Below, piece by piece: positions 1 to 7,565 of a DNA stretch of 12,434 bases. Origin of the DNA: UKL13-2 sp040006575. Its GTDB lineage: Bacteria; Pseudomonadota; Gammaproteobacteria; Burkholderiales; Usitatibacteraceae. The stretch is from the NCBI GenBank assembly GCA_040006575.1, contig JBDTWS010000120.1, forward strand, positions 1-12,434, in the 5' to 3' direction. Positions within the stretch are counted from its first letter, which is position 1. Each line of letters begins with the position of its first letter. A program made the position numbers and the translations under genes. The notes under the pieces were generated by a model. That model saw only the letters and a program-made list of their open reading frames with translations, ran no database searches and was not told the DNA's origin.

Positions 1-1
1 C

Positions 2-1573
2 AGCGGCACGGTAGTCTCGTCGCCGCCCGGCATCGATTGTGGCGCGACGTGTAGTGCAGTCTTTGCGCTCAATGCCGTAGTCACGTTGACGGCAACCGCC
101 GACGCGGGCTCCGTCTTTCTCAATATGGATGGCCAGCCGAATAATCCCTACCAGGTCACGATGTCGGCGCCGACGAACGTATTCGCCAATTTCAACGCCG
201 TGGCGAATGACAATTTCGCGGCGCCGTACGTGATGGTGCCCGCGGTCTCGACCGGCAACAGCTATGTCTACAAGCGGCTGTTCAACTACGGGGCGACCAA
301 GGAAGCCGGTGAACCGAACCATGCCGGCAACGCGGGCGGCGCCTCGTTCTGGTATTCATGGACCGCGCCGTTTACGGGATCGGTGAATGTCGCCACCGGC
401 TCCAGCGTCAATCTGTTCTACAGCGATTTCAATACATTGCTCGCGGTCTATACCGGCACTGCCGTCAATGCGCTGACGCCGGTCGCGGCAAATGACGACG
501 TGAATCCGGCGAACTCGCCACCCGACATCAAGAACCTGTTGAGTTCGGTGACGTTCCAGGCCGTCGCCGGCACCACGTATCGGATCGCGGTGGACGGAGC
601 GAATACGACCGGCACCGCGGAAACCGGCAAGATCGATCTCACGATTATTCAGCCCGGTAACGATCTGTTCGCGAGGCGGCTGGCGCTGAGCGGCAGCAGC
701 ATTACCGTGACAGACAACAATACCGCTGCGTACGGCACGGACGGCGGCGAGCCTCTGCATGCCGGCGTTACCGGCGGCAAGTCGCTGTGGTGGTCATGGA
801 CGGCGCCCATCAGCGGCACCGCGAACATCAACACCGCGGGCAGCGACTTCAATACGCTGCTGGGCGTCTATACCGGCACGGCGGTGAATGCACTGACACC
901 CGTGGCGTCAAATGATGATGTGGTGCCCGGCACCAACCTGACCAGCGCCGTCAGCTTCATGGCAACGGCCGGTAGCACCTACCAGATCGCAGTGGACGGC
1001 AACAACGGCGCGACCGGCAACATCACATTGAACATCGTGCAGCAGCCGCCACTTGCGGTAACTGCCGTGGTCTCGCGCAAAAACCACGGCGCAGGGGGAG
1101 TGCGCGACATGCTGCTGGTTAATCGCCTGCTGCCGATCACCGGCGCTATCGACGTTGAACCGCGCATGATAGGTGCGGGACATCAAATCGTATTCCAGAT
1201 GAATCGCACCATCGCATCGCCGGGGACCGTGACGGTGACGACACAGGGCGGTGCGCCTATCGGCACTGCCAGTGCCTCTGCAGTGGGCAGCGAAGCCATC
1301 GTGACGCTGACCAATATTGCCGACGTCCGGCGCGCGTTGGTGTCGCTCACCAACATCAACGGTGAGGGCCTTGGCGCCGGTGCCAGCGTGGGCTTCATGG
1401 TAGGTGATGTGAGCAACTCACGGTCGGTCAACGCCAGCGATATCAGCGCCGTGAAAGCTCGTGCCGGGTCGGTGACCGGCACCAATTACATGTTCGACCT
1501 TGATTTGTCCGGTGCCGTGGGTCCGGCCGATGTTTCGGTTGTAAAGGCGAGGTCCGGCGTCATTCTTCCGTAG
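2..1573 (+). CDS. Secreted multidomain protein, 3' part (InlB-like repeat, two PPC-like repeats, dockerin-like tail)
   Basis: The frame is open from base 2, so the gene starts upstream of the window; a TTG at 86 is only an internal codon. The visible 523 residues (numbered from the codon at 2) hold, in order: the end of a divergent InlB-type bacterial repeat (about 1-66, with the typical SSPPGIDCGATCSA and ATADAGS segments); two related beta-rich PPC/lectin-like repeats (about 69-218 and 220-349), each with a SW.SWTAP-type core, a DFNTLL segment and YTGTAVNALTPVA; a beta-rich linker starting VSRKNHGAGG (about 350-467); and a dockerin-type tail (468-523) with two helical halves ending in VKAR. 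The first dockerin loop has Ser where Asp/Asn normally bind calcium, while the second (DLDLSGAVGPAD) is closer to canonical. From family knowledge it should be exported and act as an adhesin, hydrolase accessory or surface protein; the catalytic part, if any, lies upstream. It converges on the channel gene. Confidence 0.85.
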   Translation, partial: SGTVVSSPPGIDCGATCSAVFALNAVVTLTATADAGSVFLNMDGQPNNPYQVTMSAPTNVFANFNAVANDNFAAPYVMVPAVSTGNSYVYKRLFNYGATKEAGEPNHAGNAGGASFWYSWTAPFTGSVNVATGSSVNLFYSDFNTLLAVYTGTAVNALTPVAANDDVNPANSPPDIKNLLSSVTFQAVAGTTYRIAVDGANTTGTAETGKIDLTIIQPGNDLFARRLALSGSSITVTDNNTAAYGTDGGEPLHAGVTGGKSLWWSWTAPISGTANINTAGSDFNTLLGVYTGTAVNALTPVASNDDVVPGTNLTSAVSFMATAGSTYQIAVDGNNGATGNITLNIVQQPPLAVTAVVSRKNHGAGGVRDMLLVNRLLPITGAIDVEPRMIGAGHQIVFQMNRTIASPGTVTVTTQGGAPIGTASASAVGSEAIVTLTNIADVRRALVSLTNINGEGLGAGASVGFMVGDVSNSRSVNASDISAVKARAGSVTGTNYMFDLDLSGAVGPADVSVVKARSGVILP

Positions 1574-1587
1574 TACGAGGGAAGGCA

Positions 1588-1691
1588 ACGAACAAGCGCA
1601 ATGAACAAGCGCAATGAACAAGCGCAATGAACAAGCGCAATGAACAAGTGCTACGAACAGCTGTAGCGAACCGGCGCAATCATCCGGCGCC
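1588..1691. repeat. 13-bp tandem repeat array, decaying to one side
   Basis: The unit is ATGAACAAGCGCA. Copies start at 1588, 1601, 1614, 1627, 1640, 1653, 1666 and 1679. The three at 1601-1639 are identical, 1588 and 1640 differ by one or two bases, and the last three diverge progressively. The period is not a multiple of three, and the array lies between the stop of the secreted protein and the stop of the convergent channel gene, so it is not coding. It may be a slippage product or a site between converging transcripts. Function is unknown. Confidence 0.9.
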
Positions 1692-1708
1692 ACGCCTGCA
1701 AACTGGAA

Positions 1709-2488
1709 TCAGTGCAGCCCTTTCCCGCAATGCGGACACGTCTTGCTGCGGCTATCGGCTTCGATCACGGCGCCGGTGAGGATAGCCGCGGGCAGCGCGA
1801 ATACACCGATGCCGAACAGCGTGCTGATCGATGCGCAGATTTTGCCGGCCGCCGTGATGGGGACCATGTCGCCATAGCCAATGGTGGTGAGCGAGACCAC
1901 AGACCACCACAGCGTCGCCGGGATGCTGGTGAAGATTGTCGGCTGCGCGCTGTGCTCGCATACATACACCAGTGCCGCCGAAGCGAACAGCGAGCAGCAC
2001 ATCAGCACGGCCGACACCATCAGCAGGTCTTTGCGCGCGGCAATGCTGTGCTTCAGGTTGTCGTAGGTGCCCGCCATGCGGTCCAGGCTCATGACCCGCA
2101 ACAGGCGCAAGAGCCGTACCAGCCGCAGGAATCTGAGATCGACCGGCGCGAAGTAGGTCACCACCACAACCAGGTCAAAGAGCGCCACCGGCCGCAGCAT
2201 CCATCGCAGGCGGCCGAGGAGGGGCCTCGAAAAATCGGCCTGTTCCACGGAGCACCACAGGCGCACAAGGTATTCGATAGCGAATATCGAGGTCGATATC
2301 GCTTCCAGCCAGAAGAATGCGCGTTCATTGCCGCGAAAGATGTCGGGCACCGTCTCCAGTGCCACTGCCGCGCAGTTGACGATGATCAGCGCCGCCAGTG
2401 CGCGATTGATCCACGCGGTGACCGGGTGCTTGCCGGTGGGATTGTGCAGCAGGCGATGTGCCGCGTGGCGCAGGGTGTGAGTGGACAT
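1709..2488 (-). CDS. Voltage-gated potassium channel (six-helix ion transporter family)
   Basis: This is a 259-aa inner-membrane K+ channel subunit. Helices in order: S1 about 29-47, S2 about 56-79, S3 about 97-116, S4 about 117-134 with Arg at roughly every third position (RFLRLVRLLRLLRV), S5 about 153-177, pore helix about 187-200, selectivity filter TTIGYGD at 201-207, and S6 about 213-242. The protein ends with CPHCGKGLH, a short zinc-ribbon-like knuckle often seen on bacterial channels of this type; there is no large cytosolic RCK or cyclic-nucleotide domain. I chose the ATG at 2488 because GAGGA lies 7 nt in front of it. The frame could be extended to an ATG at 2596, but that start has no ribosome site and the extra 36 residues do not look like channel sequence. 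By family it should assemble as a tetramer and set membrane potential or K+ flux. It is transcribed away from the amidase gene and converges on the secreted-protein gene. Confidence 0.92.
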   Translation of the reverse strand: MSTHTLRHAAHRLLHNPTGKHPVTAWINRALAALIIVNCAAVALETVPDIFRGNERAFFWLEAISTSIFAIEYLVRLWCSVEQADFSRPLLGRLRWMLRPVALFDLVVVVTYFAPVDLRFLRLVRLLRLLRVMSLDRMAGTYDNLKHSIAARKDLLMVSAVLMCCSLFASAALVYVCEHSAQPTIFTSIPATLWWSVVSLTTIGYGDMVPITAAGKICASISTLFGIGVFALPAAILTGAVIEADSRSKTCPHCGKGLH

Positions 2489-2843
2489 GGCCGGGTCCTC
2501 GAATTGGGCGAGCGATGCTGCATTGAACACGATGCGCGGCGGCGCCGCAAATGTCCGGCTGCCGGCAGGAACAGGTGGTGCCATCGATGGCGTCATCGTG
2601 CACTGCAGTGCTCACGACGTCATAAGTGCACCACGGCTTGAGTAGTGCTTGCAACGGGGTGTTCGAGGTGAGGGTTTTTTTTCATGGTCGATCTCGAAAG
2701 CGGGTAGTCGCATAGTAAATATGAATTAATCAGGCTGAAGTTTTGCAACTGCCGTGGCCCAGGTCGAGTTTTCTGCAAGAATTGGCCCTGCTCATTCCCG
2801 CCCTCCCGCTTTCCGTTCAATTCAGATATTCAGGTTCGCCAAT
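2489..2843. other. Gene-free divergent spacer between channel and amidase genes
   Basis: This stretch of 355 bases separates the divergent starts. It holds two perfect palindromes (listed separately) and an AT-rich patch at about 2710-2732 that could carry promoters, although I see no -35/-10 pair good enough to call. In-frame extensions of both flanking genes enter it (channel to 2596, amidase to 2754), but neither extension has a convincing start site. Confidence 0.6.
2580..2611. promoter_or_regulatory. Pair of perfect 12-bp palindromes upstream of the channel gene
   Basis: GCCATCGATGGC (2580-2591) and GCACTGCAGTGC (2600-2611) are each exactly self-complementary and are separated by 8 bases; GACGTC at 2616-2621 adds a smaller dyad. 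They lie about 90-125 bp upstream of the chosen channel start. They could be operator sites for a dimeric regulator, but no matching regulator can be named, and chance is not excluded. Confidence 0.35.
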
Positions 2844-3827
2844 ATGCGTCTACTCGTCATTTCTTTTCTGGCAACGGCAGCGCTCATGTCCGGCTGCGCC
2901 ACGCTCACGCCTGTCGCCGAGCCGACCGCCCCCCAGCTTGCAGCCGCTCAACGCGCCGGCGTGGACACAGCGTTGCTGAAAACGCTGCTCGACAAACAGC
3001 TCTACCAGATGTCGCCCACCGAGGCAGGCCGCTACATTGCCTTCATCCACGAAGCAGAGCCCGATTTCCGCATGCGTGTCGTCACCATCGGCCGCAAGAA
3101 TATCGGCCAGGCCTACAAGCTCAACCTGCTGGGCGAATATCCGTTTGAATTGCACGACAACCTGCCGATGTTCAGCCTCACCGAAAGTGATTGCGTGGTC
3201 TTTGCCGAACACACCTATGCGATGGCGCTCAGCCGCTCGTGGGAGGAGTTTTTCTGGATGCTGCAACGCATTCGCTACAACCGCGGCGTGATCGGCGTGA
3301 CTACGCGCAACCATTACACCGAGCTGGATTGGAACGTGAACAACGCGTGGCTGGTCACCGATATCAGCGGATCGCTTGCCGGCGGCCGGGCCGCCCAATA
3401 CACCATGACGGTGGACCGCGCACGCTTCCTCAAAAATCGCCACAAGACGGACAGCAACATCCCGGTGCAGGTCGCCAGCGAGACTTACGTGCCCGTCGAC
3501 ATGGTGGCCGAGATTGTTGCCCAGCTGCAGGCTGGCGATTTTGTGAACGTGATTTCCACCAAGGATGGCGAGTACTGGGCATCGCATGTGGGCCTCGTCG
3601 CCATCGGCAGTGACGGCACCCGCAATTTTCTCAACTCTCGCGAGCCAATCGTGATCGAGGAAACTTTCGAAGCCTTCATCAAGCGCACGCAGGAGCGCCA
3701 GCAACGCAATGCCGCCGCCGGAAAAAATACGATGAAGCTGGCGGGCTTCAAGTTCCTGCGGCTGAACGACGCTCCCGTGGTGCCGCCGATGGCGCCCCAA
3801 CCTCGGCCGGGTGCCGTGGCGAATTAA
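2844..3827 (+). CDS. Lipoprotein, DUF1460 family N-acetylmuramoyl-L-alanine amidase-like
   Basis: This is a 327-aa protein with a lipoprotein signal: MRLLVISFLATAALMSGC places the lipid-modified Cys at residue 18. The mature part matches the DUF1460 fold (NlpC/P60-like cysteine amidases, known from solved Legionella and Bacteroides structures). The candidate nucleophile is Cys117 in the ESDCVVFAEH motif, RNHYTELDW (155-163) is a typical family signature, and His248 in SHVGLV is the likely second catalytic residue. By family it would cleave the amide bond between muramic acid and the peptide in murein or muropeptides, acting in the periplasm while anchored to a membrane. I start at 2844 because the signal begins there; the frame runs back to 2754, but the extra 30 residues would bury the signal. 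Length is normal for the family and all key residues are present. It stands alone: the channel gene is divergent, and a repeat and terminator follow. Confidence 0.88.
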   Translation: MRLLVISFLATAALMSGCATLTPVAEPTAPQLAAAQRAGVDTALLKTLLDKQLYQMSPTEAGRYIAFIHEAEPDFRMRVVTIGRKNIGQAYKLNLLGEYPFELHDNLPMFSLTESDCVVFAEHTYAMALSRSWEEFFWMLQRIRYNRGVIGVTTRNHYTELDWNVNNAWLVTDISGSLAGGRAAQYTMTVDRARFLKNRHKTDSNIPVQVASETYVPVDMVAEIVAQLQAGDFVNVISTKDGEYWASHVGLVAIGSDGTRNFLNSREPIVIEETFEAFIKRTQERQQRNAAAGKNTMKLAGFKFLRLNDAPVVPPMAPQPRPGAVAN

Positions 3828-3846
3828 AGGCTTGTGACGACAGACG

Positions 3847-3900
3847 GCTAACGCGAGTTGGCTAACGCGAGTTGGGGTCAGGCTAACGCGAGTTGGGGTC
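3847..3900. repeat. Three short direct repeats (GCTAACGCGAGTTG core)
   Basis: The 14-bp core occurs at 3847-3860, 3861-3874 and 3882-3895. Copies 2 and 3 are identical over 19 bp (3861-3879 and 3882-3900), both running on into GGGGTC. The array lies just behind the amidase gene and runs into the terminator hairpin. It resembles small REP-like intergenic elements, but no family can be assigned from sequence alone. Confidence 0.85.
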
Positions 3901-3921
3901 CAATCTGACCCTATTTTTTTT
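3896..3921 (+). terminator. Rho-independent terminator after the amidase gene
   Basis: GGGTC (3896-3900) pairs with GACCC (3907-3911) around a six-base loop and is followed by TA and eight T (3914-3921). The stem is short but GC-only except for one T-A pair. It lies about 70 bp behind the amidase stop and isolates that gene from the 917-aa gene downstream. Confidence 0.6.
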
Positions 3922-4000
3922 GAACTGGGGCAGGCATATCTACCACCGGCGTACCGAATTTGCACAATCGGAGTCCTGATTTTCAGTCCTAATCAAAGAA

Positions 4001-6754
4001 ATGGATATGTCGCAGAAAACACTGGTTACTGAAAATCAATTGGCGGAAGCATGGTGGCTATGCCTACGCAGCGGACTGATAGTCTTCGCGGTCGCGGTGT
4101 CATTTATCTGCGGAGCGCAAGAGCAGACTGGCGGCCATTCGCTTCCCAGTGTCCGTGATGCATCGATTTGGGGTCACGAGCGGAGTGTGCCGGGCCTTGC
4201 GAAGTTGATCGAGCTCCGTGATCTGCGCTTGATGGACCAGTATCGCCACGATTTCCTCATAGCCAACATGGCGATCTACCGCGCCAACGATTCGAAGCCG
4301 TATTCGCTACCGGAGGGCGTGGAAGAACTCATCATCAAGAATTACCTGGATCCGGTGATTGGCGCAAGTCTGCGTAGTTTGCTCAGCGCAGACGGACTGC
4401 AGTATCACAGCCGCACCTTGTTTGACTTGATGTATGCCGACTACGACAACTGGCAGTCAGACCGCGTGCGTAATCAATCCATACCTGTCAGCAGTTCCAT
4501 TACGCATACAGACCTGAAGGGAATCGAGGCGCCGTTGCTCCAGGTACTCAAAAGGGAGAGAAAACCGGAACTCCTGAACGATTACGTAGCTCTCATGCGG
4601 TTTCTTGCCACGCGCAACTATGCGCCGCTGAAGCCCGAACTGATCCGCATCCTGAGAGATGCCTCTGCCGACGATCCCCTTGCGCAAGTCTGCATCATCA
4701 CGCTAAGGGGGCTGGATCCGGTCGCCGCGGCCGAAACGGCGGCACACCGCCTTACGCGACTGGGCACGCGAGCTTTCACGCCCAACCCGTATTCCGACGT
4801 CGATGACTTGATTTCAGCAATTGCTTACGCGCCCACACGCGAGGTGGGCAACATTGAACCCGAGGTGCTGGAATGGTTCAAGGCCGCCAGGTCTGCGAAG
4901 GTGCGAGTGGACATCTCGCGTCTGATTGATTTTCTGGTAAAGCGTAATTACCAACCTACCTTGCCCGTGCTGCTTGGCCTTGTGCGCGAAAACGCACCGG
5001 ATGAAAAATTGATGCAAGTGTTTTTCAGTGGCCTGCTGCGACTGGATGCGGAAACAGCGAGCATTGCCGCAATTGAGCGGTTGGGGATACTTCGCGCGCA
5101 AGCCGGGGAATCACGGGTGTCAAACGAGATCGACTGGCTGCTCGGGTTTCTGTCGCGCATACCACTCACCACGCGCGTGAATCTGGATGCGGTGGAGGCG
5201 CTTCTCCCCGAATCCTTTGGCGAATTCGGCTATTACCACGTCAACAGGTTATACACCGCACGAAAAGATGCCCGCATTGTCGCTATTTCGCAGCGCGTCT
5301 TGTCTGATGCCCGGCACTTGTCGCCGGCGGTTACGACTATTCTTGAATTCGGCTCGCCCGAAGCATGGCAACAGGCCCGCCAGGAAATCGAGAGCCTGCA
5401 GAAAGCCGGAAAACTAACCGACGCCCAAACACACCATGTGCTCGCTGAGCTCAACACCCATCTTGCCGACCCGCCGAAGTACATTGCCGAACGCAGGCTA
5501 AAGGCTCGTCGCCAGCAATTCTCCGAGAAGCTGTCCGTATTGCAATCGGCCAAGAATGCCGGGCAGCAGGAAAAGGGCAGGTCACCGGAGCAGTACATCA
5601 AAAGTGCGCTGGAGTCTGCCGACGGATTCGCCAGGTTGACTGCGGAATTCAACGACCTCCCGGAATCCAAAAACCAACAGGACGAAATCGCGCGCCAGTA
5701 CCTGAGCGCCGGCAACGTGGCGCGGTTTTCGTTGCGGCAGCCTGCGCGCGCGCTGGAATACTTCGCCAAGGCAGAAGCCCATGGTCTCGGCCTGGCAACG
5801 CTCGCCGCCGCTGATACCTATCAATTCGATCTGCACGACAAGGCCCGCGCGATCATCGAATATCAGCGGATGCTCGATCGCAAGCCGGAATTCAATTCCA
5901 GTAACGACGTTGAAGTCTCGCTGATGAACTGGGGCAGAAAGTGGTTGGGCCATCAGATTGAATTTCTCAAGACCGGCAAGATATTTGCAGGTCCGATCAA
6001 TCAGGACGACATTGCCGGCCTGGGCACCTACCTTTACTTTGGCGCGGGGTTCACGGCTGTCCCGCTGGACCCATTTGGACTGGCGGCACTCTCGCGCCCG
6101 AACATCGACCCCGCCTCTCAAGTCATGATCGGCCCGCCGATCATTGACCGCAGCGCCGTAGGCCGGAAACTCCCAACACTGCCCGCGTCGATCTTCGTGC
6201 TGGCACAGACGTTCGAGCAGTACGCACTGTTGCCTGACGCAGAGTCAATACTGCGCCATCTCGATCGCCATGACCCGGCGGGCTTCGCCAGCGCCTGCCT
6301 GCTGGGCATGGCGATCCTCATGGATCGCCAGAATGCCGACAGACAAAAAGCAGGTCTGAATGCATGGCCACAAATTGCGAACGGTCAGACTACTGCATTG
6401 CTGGCAGCGGCCGAATTGTTCAGCAAGAAACGCAAGATCAGCCTGCGTCAGGAAACCGATCCACGACTTGCCCACCCCGAGAAGACCTGGAACCTGCTGA
6501 TTGCCTCACTCAAGACCGGTGACCTTGACACTGCCATGACTTGCCTCACCCCGAATATGCAGAGCCGCTTTCGACCTGTCTTCGCCAAAATGACGAAAGA
6601 TGCCTTGCGCGAAATGGCCGACTCGTTCACTGGATTTGCGGGCGGAGGCTCCTTGGGCGAAAACATGTACGAAGCCTATGCGACGCGTGGCACGCTTGCC
6701 GGGTCTATCCAGTTCGTTAGAGAGAATGGAATGTGGCGAATTGCGGAGATGTGA
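4001..6754 (+). CDS. Exported 917-aa helical-repeat protein with NTF2-like tail, function unknown
   Basis: I do not recognise a named family for the whole protein. A hydrophobic stretch at about 25-38 after Arg23, ending CGAQ, looks like a signal or anchor, so the rest should be periplasmic. The body is almost wholly alpha-helical. Two segments, about 198-251 and 308-361, repeat each other at a 110-residue offset, sharing FL..RNY.P..P, a QV....L..LD pattern and a final A..RL, as in HEAT-like solenoids. A lysine-rich helical stretch follows (about 480-540), then a TPR-like pair (about 573-630). The last 85 residues (about 832-917), with LIASLKTGDLDTAMTCL and the end NGMWRIAEM, have the look of an NTF2/SnoaL-type or DUF4878-like domain. 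The start is uncertain: ATG 4001 and ATG 4007 are both possible and no strong ribosome site is visible. It leads a same-strand group with the next two genes, so a scaffold or envelope role is an inference. Confidence 0.8.
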   Translation: MDMSQKTLVTENQLAEAWWLCLRSGLIVFAVAVSFICGAQEQTGGHSLPSVRDASIWGHERSVPGLAKLIELRDLRLMDQYRHDFLIANMAIYRANDSKPYSLPEGVEELIIKNYLDPVIGASLRSLLSADGLQYHSRTLFDLMYADYDNWQSDRVRNQSIPVSSSITHTDLKGIEAPLLQVLKRERKPELLNDYVALMRFLATRNYAPLKPELIRILRDASADDPLAQVCIITLRGLDPVAAAETAAHRLTRLGTRAFTPNPYSDVDDLISAIAYAPTREVGNIEPEVLEWFKAARSAKVRVDISRLIDFLVKRNYQPTLPVLLGLVRENAPDEKLMQVFFSGLLRLDAETASIAAIERLGILRAQAGESRVSNEIDWLLGFLSRIPLTTRVNLDAVEALLPESFGEFGYYHVNRLYTARKDARIVAISQRVLSDARHLSPAVTTILEFGSPEAWQQARQEIESLQKAGKLTDAQTHHVLAELNTHLADPPKYIAERRLKARRQQFSEKLSVLQSAKNAGQQEKGRSPEQYIKSALESADGFARLTAEFNDLPESKNQQDEIARQYLSAGNVARFSLRQPARALEYFAKAEAHGLGLATLAAADTYQFDLHDKARAIIEYQRMLDRKPEFNSSNDVEVSLMNWGRKWLGHQIEFLKTGKIFAGPINQDDIAGLGTYLYFGAGFTAVPLDPFGLAALSRPNIDPASQVMIGPPIIDRSAVGRKLPTLPASIFVLAQTFEQYALLPDAESILRHLDRHDPAGFASACLLGMAILMDRQNADRQKAGLNAWPQIANGQTTALLAAAELFSKKRKISLRQETDPRLAHPEKTWNLLIASLKTGDLDTAMTCLTPNMQSRFRPVFAKMTKDALREMADSFTGFAGGGSLGENMYEAYATRGTLAGSIQFVRENGMWRIAEM

Positions 6755-6790
6755 GTTGGCGCATCCAGGTTCAACTTGAAACCATCACCC

Positions 6791-6886
6791 GTGCGCTACC
6801 AGGGCCGCATCACCGAATGGAAAGACGACCGCGGTTTCGGCTTATGGGATTCGCGCGCGGAGATCCTCAAAACAAAGCACAGATGA
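6791..6886 (+). pseudogene. Truncated N-terminus of a cold-shock-domain (CSD-DUF1294 type) gene, or coupled 31-aa leader ORF
   Basis: From a GTG at 6791 the frame reads MRYQGRITEWKDDRGFG, the typical start of cold-shock-domain proteins fused to a DUF1294 membrane domain (beta-strand 1, then the RNP1-like K.DRGFGF motif). The family match stops at residue 17: where FI and the rest of the domain should follow, the frame continues LWDSRAEILKTKHR and ends in TGA. The usual length is about five to seven times greater, so the gene is a remnant cut by a deletion or insertion near 6842. The TGA (6884-6886) overlaps the next ATG (6883-6885) as ATGA, so the remnant could still be translated and couple to the membrane-protein gene. 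No strong ribosome site precedes the GTG. Confidence 0.65.
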
Positions 6887-7509
6887 ACTCAATGCCGCAC
6901 CTTGAAATGAAGACCGAAATCACCCCCGCATTCCTCGCGCGCGCGCATGAGGAGCTGGTGCTGGCACTGACCAATAGGGGAATGGCGATGCAGGCGCGAT
7001 GGGAGGCAAAAATACGCGTGCCTGCTTTACTGGTCTTGGCGCAAACGATATTGGCGCTGGTGTTGATCGTGCTGGCGTACATCGCGATCGATCTCTGGCC
7101 CAACCACATCCCGATGAGCCTGGTAGGTCTTGGGCTCTTCCTTTTGACGCTCCTGTTTGCATTGGGGAGGCTGGTCAAAGCCAGGCGGCGGATATCCATT
7201 GCGGTACTTCGCTGGGCTGCGCGGACATCGGCAGATAGCTTGATAAAGAACGCGCGCAAACAGGCGCCTTTTACGGCCACTTATTCCTGCATTGGCAATG
7301 CCATCACGTACCGCCGCCTGAAGGATGATCAGTTGCAGGAGGTCTGGGCACGCAACCTCGGGGGCGTGGTCTTGCATGGCAGCACGTTTTCAGTGTTCTT
7401 CAGGAACGACATCAGTCAATTCGTAAAAATGATTGTATTGCATGAGCCTGGTGCCGAATGGGATGCGTACCTGGCAGGGCTGGGAATCCATCTGGTGTTG
7501 TTTCGATAA
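6883..7509 (+). CDS. Two-helix membrane protein, YcxB-like architecture, function unknown
   Basis: A 208-aa protein. After a charged amphipathic N-terminus (about 1-44) come two membrane helices, about 46-71 (VPALLVLAQTILALVLIVLA) and about 78-97 (SLVGLGLFLLTLLFALGRL), then an Arg/Lys cluster (KARRRI) and a soluble domain of about 105 residues. That domain shows strand pattern TYSCIGNAITYRR, a Trp in QEVWARNLGGVVL, and FSVFFRNDISQ. This layout (helical pair, then a small PH-like beta domain) resembles YcxB-like proteins, but the match is by eye and weak. I start at 6883 because this ATG overlaps the stop of the preceding mini-ORF; ATGs at 6844, 6892 and 6907 and a long extension back to 6733 are possible, but the extension reads through the cold-shock remnant in the wrong frame. 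Its stop lies 56 bp before the next start, so the two are probably co-transcribed. Confidence 0.7.
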   Translation: MNSMPHLEMKTEITPAFLARAHEELVLALTNRGMAMQARWEAKIRVPALLVLAQTILALVLIVLAYIAIDLWPNHIPMSLVGLGLFLLTLLFALGRLVKARRRISIAVLRWAARTSADSLIKNARKQAPFTATYSCIGNAITYRRLKDDQLQEVWARNLGGVVLHGSTFSVFFRNDISQFVKMIVLHEPGAEWDAYLAGLGIHLVLFR

Positions 7510-7552
7510 TGTGGGCGGGGATTCCGATTCAATCATCACTTTCCCGTTTCTC

Positions 7553-7558
7553 AAGGAG
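7553..7558 (+). promoter_or_regulatory. Ribosome binding site AAGGAG deciding a TTG start
   Basis: AAGGAG lies 7 nt before TTG 7566 but 28 nt before the first in-frame ATG (7587). The spacing favours initiation at the TTG. Confidence 0.55.
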
Positions 7559-7565
7559 CTTGTCC

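Noticed and set aside
1588..1691. CRISPR-like array
   Set aside because: The 13-bp units are directly adjacent with no spacers, and there are no cas genes.
1712..2641. 309-codon plus-strand frame opposite the channel gene
   Set aside because: Arg/Gln/His-rich antisense translation; the minus strand encodes an intact channel.
2620..2688. 21-codon minus-strand ORF beginning MKKNPHLEH upstream of the channel
   Set aside because: Weak ribosome site, no recognisable sequence, and too short to separate from chance.
2850..3965. 371-codon minus-strand frame opposite the amidase gene
   Set aside because: His/Arg-rich antisense translation without motifs; the plus-strand frame has the signal peptide and catalytic residues.
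6733..6882. Upstream extension of the two-helix membrane protein
   Set aside because: It overlaps the end of the 917-aa gene and reads through the cold-shock remnant in the wrong frame, and no ribosome site supports it.
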